DNA of 64,000 nucleotides from CBDCUQ01 sp965222835 (GTDB lineage Bacteria; Pseudomonadota; Alphaproteobacteria; Rhizobiales; Hyphomicrobiaceae): assembly GCA_965222835.1 (NCBI GenBank), contig CBDCUQ010000004.1, forward strand, positions 1,488,001 to 1,552,000, given 5' to 3'. The notes below the pieces were generated by a model. It made no database searches. It worked only from the letters and a program-made list of their open reading frames with translations, and was not told the origin of the DNA. Each line of letters opens with the position of its first letter. The stretch's first letter is position 1. This document shows positions 44,179 to 52,284 of the stretch, one piece after another. A program made the translations under genes and the position numbers.

Positions 44179-45312
44179 TCATCCCTCTGCGGCGTCTTCA
44201 AGCTGAGCGAAGGTGCCGAGGATAAGCGACTTCCGATCGAGATTGAGCGCGTCCGTTTCGGCCTTGGCGGCGGCGACTGTCTCCCACAGCACGGCCCAGC
44301 TTGCAAGGCGTCCCTCGGGGATCAGGCGTTTGGCCAGGCCGGCCTGGTCGCTCGGTGCTGCCGCGCCGGCACGCTCTTTCAGCAGGCGCGCTAAGAGCGC
44401 AAGGAGTAATTCGAAAAAGAGCTCATAGCGCGGCTGGGACGCGGGGCTGGCCAGCTCGTCGGCCAATTTATGCACCTTGCCCCAGTCAACTTTCGGCAAC
44501 GGTGCCAAGAGCGCCATTAATTGGGTGTATAGGTCGTAGCCGCCTGCGGCATGCAGCGAGAGGAAGCGACGCACGCTGCCCCCCGCCAGGCGCTCGAGCC
44601 CGTCCCACTCTTCGCCGGAGGGAATTGACGCCGTGATGCCTTCACCGCTTTCGGATAACGCCTGGGCTACGGCTTTGCGCAGATTGTCCCGGTCGAGGGG
44701 CGCAAAGTCGAGGGTCCGGCAACGCGAGCGGATCGTCGGGAGTAAACGCCGCTGTTGCGACGTGATGAGCAGGAATACCGTTTGCGGTGGAGGCTCCTCG
44801 AGTGACTTCAGGACCGCGTTGGCGGCGTTTATGTTGAGGTCATCCGCCGTATCGATGATTACCACCCGCCAGGCGTCGCGGTCCGGCGTCAGTGTGAGAA
44901 AGCTTTTTAAGCGGCGTGCTTCGTCGACCGTAATTTCGGATTTGAGCTTTTTCGCTTTGAACGCGTACGGGCGCCGCAGAACGAGCAGTCCGGGATGGGC
45001 TTGCGCCCGGATTTGCCTCGCGGCCGGCGCTTCCCGATCAATCGCAAGTGTCGCGCCCAACGGATCGCGATCTTGCGGTTTGGCCAGAATGTGTGCCGCG
45101 AGGCGATATGCGAGTGTTGCCTTGCCGACGCCTTCGGGGCCGGCAAAAAGCCAGCCGTGGTGCAGGCGCCCTGATGTGAGCGCCTTCAGAAGTGCGGCTT
45201 CGGCCTTCTCGTGTCCGAAGAGTGCGATGGTTTCGCGGGGATGCCGAAAGCCGTCGAGACGATCAGGCTCGGGAAGTTCCTCGATTTCGGTTGGTTGAGC
45301 CGCCCGCGCCAT
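44179..45312 (-). CDS. holB: DNA polymerase III delta-prime subunit
   Basis: 377 residues, part of the clamp loader. The P-loop-like GPEGVGKATLAY near residue 60 has the degenerate sequence usual for delta-prime, and LKSLEEPPPQTVFLLITSQ is the conserved SRC-region context with a downstream RSRCRTLDF. The zinc-binding cysteine cluster of many clamp-loader subunits is not seen. Its ATG overlaps the tmk stop (TAATG), so the two are translationally coupled. holB after tmk is a conserved pair. Confidence 0.94.
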   Translation of the reverse strand: MARAAQPTEIEELPEPDRLDGFRHPRETIALFGHEKAEAALLKALTSGRLHHGWLFAGPEGVGKATLAYRLAAHILAKPQDRDPLGATLAIDREAPAARQIRAQAHPGLLVLRRPYAFKAKKLKSEITVDEARRLKSFLTLTPDRDAWRVVIIDTADDLNINAANAVLKSLEEPPPQTVFLLITSQQRRLLPTIRSRCRTLDFAPLDRDNLRKAVAQALSESGEGITASIPSGEEWDGLERLAGGSVRRFLSLHAAGGYDLYTQLMALLAPLPKVDWGKVHKLADELASPASQPRYELFFELLLALLARLLKERAGAAAPSDQAGLAKRLIPEGRLASWAVLWETVAAAKAETDALNLDRKSLILGTFAQLEDAAEG

Positions 45313-46022
45313 TACTCTTTCTTTGCTCCAAGAAGCCGCTCCTCGACAGCCTTCCAGATCTCAGCTGACACGGTTTCGGCGTCCACTTGACCATCGATTA
45401 CGGTGCAGCGCTCAGGCTCCTCCCTTGCGATGGCGAGAAAACCATCTCGCAGCCGGCGGTGAAAATCGATACTGCGGGATTCGTAACGGTCGGCCAGGAG
45501 GCCGCGCGCGACGCGACCATCATCTTTTTTTGAGACCTGCTCGTCTGTCCTTGATGCGACATGCTGATCCCGTCGCACCTCGGCGCGCGCAAGGCCGATC
45601 TCAGGAGGAATATCGAGGATGAGCGTAAGATCGGGCTTTCTGCGGCCAACGACAATGAGCTCGAGCGCTTCCAGAATCTTCGTATCAACAGTTCCCGCGT
45701 ATCCCTGATAGACGCGCGTTGAATCGGAAAACCGGTCGCATAGGACCCAGCGTCCGCCGTCAAGCGCCGGTTGAATGACCTGTGCCAGATGATCGGCGCG
45801 TGCGGCATAGAACAAGAGCGCTTCTGAAAGCGCGTCGTGGGGCCCAACGTCTGGATCGAGGAGCACGTTTCGTAAGCGCTCGGCGAATGGTGAACCGCCG
45901 GGCTCGCGCGTCACCACAACATCAAGGCCGCGTGCTTCGAGACTTTTTTGAAGGCGGCTCACTTGGGTCGACTTGCCAGACCCCTCTCCGCCTTCGAAGG
46001 TTATGAATTTCCCCTGGTCCAT
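45312..46022 (-). CDS. tmk: Thymidylate kinase
   Basis: 236 residues. P-loop FEGGEGSGKSTQVSRL, TREPGGSPFAERLRNVLL (DRX site equivalent), and LCDRFSDSTRVYQGYAGTVD. It makes dTDP from dTMP. The 12-base gap to dacC and the one-base overlap with holB mark it as an operon member. A 15-residue insert around SRTDEQVSKKDDGRV lies in the LID region. Confidence 0.96.
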   Translation of the reverse strand: MDQGKFITFEGGEGSGKSTQVSRLQKSLEARGLDVVVTREPGGSPFAERLRNVLLDPDVGPHDALSEALLFYAARADHLAQVIQPALDGGRWVLCDRFSDSTRVYQGYAGTVDTKILEALELIVVGRRKPDLTLILDIPPEIGLARAEVRRDQHVASRTDEQVSKKDDGRVARGLLADRYESRSIDFHRRLRDGFLAIAREEPERCTVIDGQVDAETVSAEIWKAVEERLLGAKKE

Positions 46023-46033
46023 GACCGGAGGTT

Positions 46034-47257
46034 CTAAAGGTTGACTGCCCGAAGCGCTAGAAAAAGGAGTGAATCAACGCCCTTCCACAGGAAACTTGCC
46101 GGCTCGACGTCGTCCGCCGCGTACAGGGGCACCTCGCTCATGGCGGTGGGTTCAGCGTTGCCACTGACGGAACTCGTGACCCGGAGGACCGCGACCTGAT
46201 CGCCCTTCCTTACGGGCGGTTTCAGGGGGCCCTGATAGACGATTTCGCCGCGCAGCTTCTGACTGGCCGGGAAACGGGGCAGCACGACCTCGACCGGCCC
46301 TTTGCCGACGAGAGGGACGTACCAATCGTTCCCGCCCCAGACCCGCGCATAACCGACGGTCTCGTCCGCATTGAACACCTTGGCCGTGCTGAAACTGCGA
46401 ACACCCCATTCGATGAGACGCTTAGCCTCCGCATTGCGTTGCTTGGCGCTCTCGAGCCCCATAACCACGCCGATCATCCGTTTTCCGTCGTTGACGGCGG
46501 AGACGACGATGCCGTAGCCGGCTTTTTTGGTATGGCCCGTCTTCAGGCCGTCGACACCAATATTGGCTCTGAGAAGCCGGTTGCGATTGTAGAAGCGATG
46601 CCTCCGGTACTTGAATTCTCTTTGTTTGAATATGCCGTAGTGTTCGGGGTATTCCTTGATCAGAAACTTCGCCAGCTTTGCGAGATCGCGCGCCGTCATG
46701 AGGTGTTCGTCGTGGTGGAGGCCAGTCGCATTCCGGAATGCCGATTTCTTGAGGCCGATGCGGCGGGCCTCGTCTTCCATCTGTCTGGCAAATGCCAATT
46801 CGGTCCCCGCAAGTGCTTCCGCCACAGAAATGCAGGCGTCGTTGCCAGACTGGATAATGATACCTTGAATGAGTTGAGCGACGCTGGCTTTCTTGTTGAC
46901 CGGCACGAACATGGCGGCGGTGCCGGAGGGTGCGCCGCCCGAACGCCACGCGTTTACGCTCATCACAAACTCGTCATCCGGCTTTACCTTGCCCTCCCGC
47001 ATCGCCTTGAACAGCACTGCAAGCGTCATGAGCTTGCTCATGCTGGCGGGGGGAACGGGAACATCCGCCGCCTTTTGATAGAGGACCGAGCCGGTGTCGT
47101 AATCGATCAGGATCGCGTTGCGCGCGCGCGTTGCGAATCCGCCTGTTTCCTGCGCAAAGCCCGGCGCAAAGGTCGCGAAAAACGAGATGAGCAGGGCACA
47201 CAGCCGCGCCCCTGCGCGCCACATCGTGCCATTTGAAGTCAAGAAGGATTGGTGCAT
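46034..47257 (-). CDS. D-alanyl-D-alanine carboxypeptidase (PBP5/6 type)
   Basis: About 407 residues. Penicillin-binding protein that trims pentapeptides in the periplasm. A signal peptide (ARLCALLISFFATFAPGFAQ) is followed by SxxK in PASMSKLMTLAV, SGN in IIQSGNDACISVAEAL and KTG in GLKTGHTKKAGYG. The C-terminal beta domain is present and a hydrophobic tail (SLLFLALRAVNL) could anchor it. ATG 47257 has AGGGCTC just upstream; ATGs at 47287 and 47224 are alternatives. Generally named dacC or dacA; the symbol is left open. Confidence 0.93.
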   Translation of the reverse strand: MHQSFLTSNGTMWRAGARLCALLISFFATFAPGFAQETGGFATRARNAILIDYDTGSVLYQKAADVPVPPASMSKLMTLAVLFKAMREGKVKPDDEFVMSVNAWRSGGAPSGTAAMFVPVNKKASVAQLIQGIIIQSGNDACISVAEALAGTELAFARQMEDEARRIGLKKSAFRNATGLHHDEHLMTARDLAKLAKFLIKEYPEHYGIFKQREFKYRRHRFYNRNRLLRANIGVDGLKTGHTKKAGYGIVVSAVNDGKRMIGVVMGLESAKQRNAEAKRLIEWGVRSFSTAKVFNADETVGYARVWGGNDWYVPLVGKGPVEVVLPRFPASQKLRGEIVYQGPLKPPVRKGDQVAVLRVTSSVSGNAEPTAMSEVPLYAADDVEPASFLWKGVDSLLFLALRAVNL

Positions 47258-47394
47258 GAGCCCTGTTCGGTGGCAAGCCGCTATCATGTCTTCGCCGCTG
47301 CGGGACTATCCGGTCTTCGTCCGGCGGGTGTCAACCCGTAAGTCCCCGTGCACCAATAGGCGTCAAAGCTGAGGATTGGGTCATCGCAATGTGA

Positions 47395-48186
47395 CTATTT
47401 TTTGGAGGCGGCTGCGCGGTACTTTGTCGGTGACCAGGTCCCTGACATGTAGGCCCGCCGCCATGGCCGCCGAGACGGTGCGCGCTTCGCGGCATATCGT
47501 GCGCCGCCCGACCAGGACTGATCGGCCAGGAAGCGGCGCTCGCGCTTGTCGCTGCCATTGAGCGGCGCGGGTCCTGCGTAGCGCACGCGAACCAGACCGG
47601 TTCCCTGATTGAAGAGCCCGAGGGCTTGCGCCGATCTCTTCGACAGGTCGATGATCCGGTTGTCGACGAACGGCCCGCGATCGTTGATGCGGACGAGAAG
47701 AGTGCGGCCGTTCTCCATGTTCGTGACATAGGCATAAGACGGCAACGGCAAGGTTGGGTGGGCCGCCGTCAGCGCGTTCATGTCAAAGACCTCACCATTA
47801 GCCGTGCGGCGGGCGTGAAAGGCTTCGCCATACCATGAGGCGGTTCCGACCCGGTTGTACGCCGGATCGGCCTTCGGCGCGTACCAGACGCCATCGATCT
47901 TATAAGGACTGCCGACCTTGTAGATGCCGCCGCCTTTGGGCAGCGGTCCTCTTGTCGACACGCGTGGCGAAGGCCGGGGCCCGCCGTTCGATCCACTGCT
48001 CCAGGACCCCGAGCCCCAGCTGCCAACCTTGAAGCTGGTGGAGCCTGCGCAGCCTCCCAGCGACAGTCCTGCTGCGAGAATAGCGACACAGGCGACGGGA
48101 CGCGCACGGCGCGTCCATACCTTGGGCACAGCCTCCTGGCGGCAACCGTCGTGGCCTGCCGCAATCCTGCGTTTGCGCGCGAACAT
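47395..48186 (-). CDS. RlpA-like septal ring lytic transglycosylase lipoprotein
   Basis: 263 residues. Lipobox LSLGGC follows an N-terminal basic leader of about 30 residues, then a Gly/Ser linker. The double-psi beta-barrel RlpA core has the family motifs GVWYAP, GTASWYGEAFHARRTANGE and LLVRINDRGPFV, with the catalytic Asp in NDRGP. RlpA cleaves denuded glycan strands at the septum. No C-terminal SPOR domain is seen. It is the first gene of the leftward rlpA-dacC-tmk-holB-metG set, which ties wall and replication functions. Confidence 0.9.
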   Translation of the reverse strand: MFARKRRIAAGHDGCRQEAVPKVWTRRARPVACVAILAAGLSLGGCAGSTSFKVGSWGSGSWSSGSNGGPRPSPRVSTRGPLPKGGGIYKVGSPYKIDGVWYAPKADPAYNRVGTASWYGEAFHARRTANGEVFDMNALTAAHPTLPLPSYAYVTNMENGRTLLVRINDRGPFVDNRIIDLSKRSAQALGLFNQGTGLVRVRYAGPAPLNGSDKRERRFLADQSWSGGARYAAKRAPSRRPWRRAYMSGTWSPTKYRAAASKK

Positions 48187-48430
48187 TGTACCATCCCTGT
48201 GGGCTCACGTTGGCCGTGTGCCCTGTGCCTAGCTTTGCGGACCGCCAATTTTTGTTATGCGACGGTTCCGACCCGCTGAGAGGATGGCAGGAGGGACTTA
48301 GCATCTGGTAAATGTTGCTTATGCAGTAAAAGTCGGCTCCACCGGCTTGAGAGCGCAAGGCGGAGCGTATAGGTTCCGCGCGCGTACCGCCGCAATTCCG
48401 GCGTGTGGCAGCGCAACTCTCTTATGGAAT

Positions 48431-48520
48431 GGATGGGTGGCCGAGTGGTTTAAGGCACCGGTCTTGAAAACCGGCGTGGGCGCAAGTTCACCGGGGGTTC
48501 GAATCCCTCCCCATCCGCCA
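48431..48520 (+). tRNA. tRNA-Ser (anticodon UGA)
   Basis: Acceptor GGATGGG pairs with CCCATCC near the end, followed by G73 and encoded CCA. The anticodon stem ccggt/accgg holds loop cttgaaa with anticodon TGA at 48465-48467. The long variable arm (GTGGGCGCAAGTTCAC) and the T-arm GGGTTCGAATCCC are typical of serine tRNAs. It stands at the edge of the glycan-modification region. Confidence 0.97.
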
Positions 48521-48876
48521 TCGTCTGTCTCACGATTGTTTCGCTTCGCTCAACGTCTCCGAGGGGCGGCCTTCCGGCCGGTCGCGCAGTCGCGCTCCTG
48601 GTTCCGAGTTTGAACTTTGTACCTCTATGCCCGCCAACTCCTACCGTTTGGATTAATCAGGTCTGATTCTAAAGGCGTCAGCCTGTGGATCACTCCATGA
48701 GGCTCGAAGCAATTGGGCGTTTGGCGTGGTATCCCATGGAGGCGCAAATGACGACCTTCGAACCAAGCGTTATTTTTCCTCCCCGACGCTGACCCTATCT
48801 CCATCACGTGGGCGCACACCGCACCGGGCTGCCAAGAGCATGAGATTCCAGATCATCGCTTTTTCAGACCGAAAAC
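48521..48876. other. Spacer between tRNA-Ser and the glycan cluster, no gene seen
   Basis: 356 bases. No convincing ORF, no integrase remnant and no obvious repeat of the tRNA 3' end is visible. A possible integration boundary, but nothing proves it. Confidence 0.45.
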
Positions 48877-50055
48877 TTATTGGTAGCCTGCAAGCAACCC
48901 CTCGTAGACTGCACTAAGCTTTCGACGTTCCGTCTTCCAATTGTAGCTCGATTCTACAAGAGCCCGGCCACGCTCCCCCATCGCCTTCGCCTCTTCGGGA
49001 TTGTCGAGAACCCAGTTGAGGGCTTCAGCAATTGACTGTGGATTGAGCGGATCGACCAGGAGCCCACATCGCTCCTCTTCTAAGATCTGCCTCAACAGTG
49101 GGAAGTCGGATGCAATGACCGGAAGGCTTGCGGCCATGTATTCAAACATTTTTACGGGATACGCATGCATATAGGCCTCCGTCGGGTGCAGCGTGACGAG
49201 TCCTGCTCGAACGCCGCCCAAGACGTCTTGCACACCATCGCGGTCCAGATAACCGACGTAATTGACGAGGTGCCATGCGCCTGTTGCAGACAGTTGGGCA
49301 TGAAATCCGGGATCCGTGAAATTCCCCGCTAAATCCAGTCTGACATCGGGCCTCGACTGTTCGAGCAACTTGAACGCGGCCAACAGTTCATGCGTACCGC
49401 GCAAGGGGCTGATCCCTCCCAAGTAGGCAAAGTGCGGCTTCCGCTCCGCATAGGACTCCGCGGAATGCCCGTTGAATTCGGATAGCAAAGGAAAGTTATA
49501 GACGATGCAGGTCTTGTTTTGCGGAAACCGCTTAGCAATTGTCGGTGTTGCCGCAAGAATCTTATCGAAAACGCGACACGCACCCCACTCTATCGCCGAC
49601 GTCGTCATGGAGACTGCGGGTTTGAGTGGCCGCACGATCCAATGCTTCAATTCTATCTGGCGGGGCAGATCTTCATGAGCATCATAGATTACCTTATAGC
49701 CTCGTGCTTTGAGGTAGAGCGCGAGCGGGATAAGCTCGGGATCATGAATATGTACGATCTTTGGGTTTAGTGAGCGAATCCTTCTCCAAACCAGCCACGA
49801 GCCGCGAAAGAATCTCGTCAGCCGGTTGCGTCCGGGTTTGCTAGCGTCAAAAATGCTTGGTTTGTTGTTCGCAATCTGATCTCCCCGTCCATCGGCAACA
49901 AGGACGGCGGCGGATCCCCCACTTGACTCGAAGGCGACCTCGGCCTCCTTCAAGAATATTCGAACATCGTTTCGCAAATGCACCGTAGAAACGTGCAGTA
50001 TCTTGATTGAGGCAGGCAAGAGTTCGTTTAACTGTCCGTCAGACTCGTTAGGCAT
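48877..50055 (-). CDS. Glycosyltransferase family 4 protein
   Basis: 392 residues, GT-B fold. The N-terminal Rossmann half holds ILHVSTVHLRNDVRIFLKEAE and IVHIHDPELIPLALYLKARG; the C-terminal half holds FAYLGGISPLRGTHELLAAF and the nucleotide-sugar site KMFEYMAASLPVIASDF, with GLLVDP. The donor and acceptor sugars are unknown. ATG 50055 is chosen over a TTG at 50073. It is transcribed toward tRNA-Ser, divergent from the next glycosyltransferase across a 671-base spacer. Confidence 0.9.
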   Translation of the reverse strand: MPNESDGQLNELLPASIKILHVSTVHLRNDVRIFLKEAEVAFESSGGSAAVLVADGRGDQIANNKPSIFDASKPGRNRLTRFFRGSWLVWRRIRSLNPKIVHIHDPELIPLALYLKARGYKVIYDAHEDLPRQIELKHWIVRPLKPAVSMTTSAIEWGACRVFDKILAATPTIAKRFPQNKTCIVYNFPLLSEFNGHSAESYAERKPHFAYLGGISPLRGTHELLAAFKLLEQSRPDVRLDLAGNFTDPGFHAQLSATGAWHLVNYVGYLDRDGVQDVLGGVRAGLVTLHPTEAYMHAYPVKMFEYMAASLPVIASDFPLLRQILEEERCGLLVDPLNPQSIAEALNWVLDNPEEAKAMGERGRALVESSYNWKTERRKLSAVYEGLLAGYQ

Positions 50056-50726
50056 GAACAGTCCCAATCCCAATACTTGGCAAGCTTTTCATGATTCGAT
50101 ATTGAAAAATACAGGCAATGGAGACGTCACAGGTCAGCTCCGCCAAGTTCTAAAACGACCTAAGTCTTCTTATGAGAAATCAGCACAATACGTCACTGTG
50201 AAATATAGCAACAATACTGATGATTGTCGACAAGAGCGGTCTAGGTTTCTGTCGACCGAAGCCACTAATCTGATTGGCGCAGTTTGTTTTGGCTACGAAC
50301 CGTTTTGCTCAGCAAGAATGAAGAATTTTGGGCATATTGCGCCGCCCGCTTTGTTGCTTTAGCGCACCGCATCCTGGTGAACCGGCTGTTCCTGCACAGA
50401 CATTTGATGTCGTCGACTGCCATTCAGTCAGACCTTCAGAGGGTCCGTCCCTACCGCTAGATGGCTGGAACACTTGGGTCTCGCTTCGAGATCGATGAGC
50501 GGATGCCATTTGATTGTGTGCAATTCTTGAGGCAATTCTTGAAACTGATTTTATGGATCGGCCCAATGCCGTCCGTTGATCTCTGACCGGCCAGCTCTGT
50601 TGATACCGGCTTGTCAATCGCAATGGATCTGCCCTACGCTCCGCTCTATAGTGTCCCGATGGTGCGCGAGGCACGCCAGAGTTTCAAATCTACTATTGAA
50701 CTGCCAAGTGGGGGCAGCTGCTTTCC
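50056..50726. other. Divergent promoter region between two glycosyltransferase genes
   Basis: 671 bases, relatively AT-rich at 50080-50260. No ORF with coding character was found on either strand. It should hold promoters for both flanking glycosyltransferase genes; I cannot define their boxes. Confidence 0.5.
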
Positions 50727-52193
50727 ATGAAAGTCGTCATGCTCGTCAATAATTCCTGCGTTAGCGATTCTCGTGTCATACGGGAAGCAGAAGCGCTTGG
50801 AGCGGCGGGACATGACGTCTGCGTTCTTGCGCATTGGAACGAGGGATTACCGTTCCAGGAAGTGCGAAATGGTGTTCGGTATCAACGCACGCCCGTTCGT
50901 CCCGCAGACAAAATCAAAGCACGAGCGCAACAAACGCCGTCTGAAAGTTCGACAGCAGAACGTGGTGATGCCGCGAAGGCTTCCCTGTTTAAAGTCAGTG
51001 TTCATCATACAGCCAAGCACCAGCCGAGAGCACTTCAGCTGAAAAAGATGCTCCCGCCGATGCCTGCCACCATCGCGAAACGTCGTCAGAAACTCAAGAA
51101 CCTTAAGCAGCGGATTCTGGGCGACATAAAGCGGAAGCGTGCCAATTTGGAAAAGCGTTTCGGTGCGACTGTTTTGACGCCGTTTATTGCGCATCTGCGC
51201 TGGCACGCGACTTCCTATCGGTCACAGGCAATTCAGCTGGCGCCGGATGTTGTTCACGCTCACGATCTTTATACGCTGCTTGCCGGCCGGCAAATTGCTG
51301 AGGCGACCGGTGCCATTCTCGTCTACGACAGCCACGAATTGGAGGTGGGGCGCAACGGCAATTTCTCACGCTGGGAAAGGATGCTGCGTGCCAGAAGCGA
51401 GCGGTGGCTCATCAAGCGCTGCAATGCTGTGATTACAGTTTGCGATAGCATCGCGGATTACCTCGCCGACATGTACCGCATTCCACGTCCTGTTGTCGTT
51501 CTCAACGCGCCCTCCGCTGAGAAGCAGCGACTCGACCTTGAGCATGCCTCATCGGGAGACGTTCGTTCATGCATTGGATTGACAGATGATACGCCGCTTG
51601 CCGTCTATGTTGGCAAAGTGACTATTCATCGTGGCTTGGAACAGTGCGTGGCCGCTTTGGCTCACGCGCCGACCCTGCATGTCGCGACGGTGGGGCCACG
51701 GGTTCCAAGTATCGAGGCAGAACTTTCCCGGATCGCCGTATCTCTTGGGGTGCGCGAGCGTCTTCATTTTGTAGATCCCGTGCCTCACAAAGAGGTCACC
51801 CCGTTTGTTCAAACGGCCAGCCTCTCGCTAATCACAATCCAGAACGTCTGCCTGAGCTACAAATTTTGCTTTCCCAATAAACTCTTAGAGAGTCTTATGG
51901 CTGGTGTTCCGGTTGTCGCCGGCCGTCTGGTGGAGCTTGAACGCATGGTTGAGCGTACCAAGGCCGGAGTCATTGTCGATGAGACGGACCCAGTAGCCAT
52001 CGCCGAAGGGATCATGACCGTCCTCGAAGACCGGGCCCGCTATGCGCCCGATGGCCAGTTGATCCAGTGGCTTATCGACAATTTCAGCTGGGAGCTGCAG
52101 AGTGATAAGCTTGTGGGCCTTTATAGTCGCTTCCCAGCTCCCAATGCAGAAACTTCAAAGCAGCGCTTGCAAGACGCCATCGCTACGCACTAG
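50727..52193 (+). CDS. Glycosyltransferase, GT4-like
   Basis: 488 residues. A GT-B protein starting VVMLVNNSCVSDSRVIREAEALG with a donor-site half that includes LAVYVGKVTIHRGLEQCVAAL and CFPNKLLESLMAGVPVVAG. An unusual basic insert lies between the first two strands of the N-terminal domain (about residues 62-140, including KARAQQTPS and KRRQKLKNLKQRI). The start ATG follows a GGGGG stretch. Sugar specificity is unknown. It reads in the same direction as the sulfotransferase fusion 91 bases downstream. Confidence 0.88.
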   Translation: MKVVMLVNNSCVSDSRVIREAEALGAAGHDVCVLAHWNEGLPFQEVRNGVRYQRTPVRPADKIKARAQQTPSESSTAERGDAAKASLFKVSVHHTAKHQPRALQLKKMLPPMPATIAKRRQKLKNLKQRILGDIKRKRANLEKRFGATVLTPFIAHLRWHATSYRSQAIQLAPDVVHAHDLYTLLAGRQIAEATGAILVYDSHELEVGRNGNFSRWERMLRARSERWLIKRCNAVITVCDSIADYLADMYRIPRPVVVLNAPSAEKQRLDLEHASSGDVRSCIGLTDDTPLAVYVGKVTIHRGLEQCVAALAHAPTLHVATVGPRVPSIEAELSRIAVSLGVRERLHFVDPVPHKEVTPFVQTASLSLITIQNVCLSYKFCFPNKLLESLMAGVPVVAGRLVELERMVERTKAGVIVDETDPVAIAEGIMTVLEDRARYAPDGQLIQWLIDNFSWELQSDKLVGLYSRFPAPNAETSKQRLQDAIATH

Positions 52194-52284
52194 AAGTTGT
52201 GGGGTAGCCGCTGTCGCCAACCGCGTTCTACCCGGGCGCGGGTGATCCTACGATTGGCAGTGGGGCCGGCTACAAGGTGGGCGG

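Noticed and set aside
44124..44306. N-terminal extension of methionyl-tRNA synthetase
   Set aside because: It overlaps the 3' end of holB and precedes the usual start of the enzyme by 61 residues.
48347..48613. Open frame across tRNA-Ser with WVAEWFKAPVLKTG-like translation
   Set aside because: This is the familiar spurious translation of a serine tRNA gene, not a protein.
48431..48876. Phage or island attachment site at tRNA-Ser
   Set aside because: No integrase and no second copy of the tRNA 3' end is visible in the window, so an att site is not annotated.
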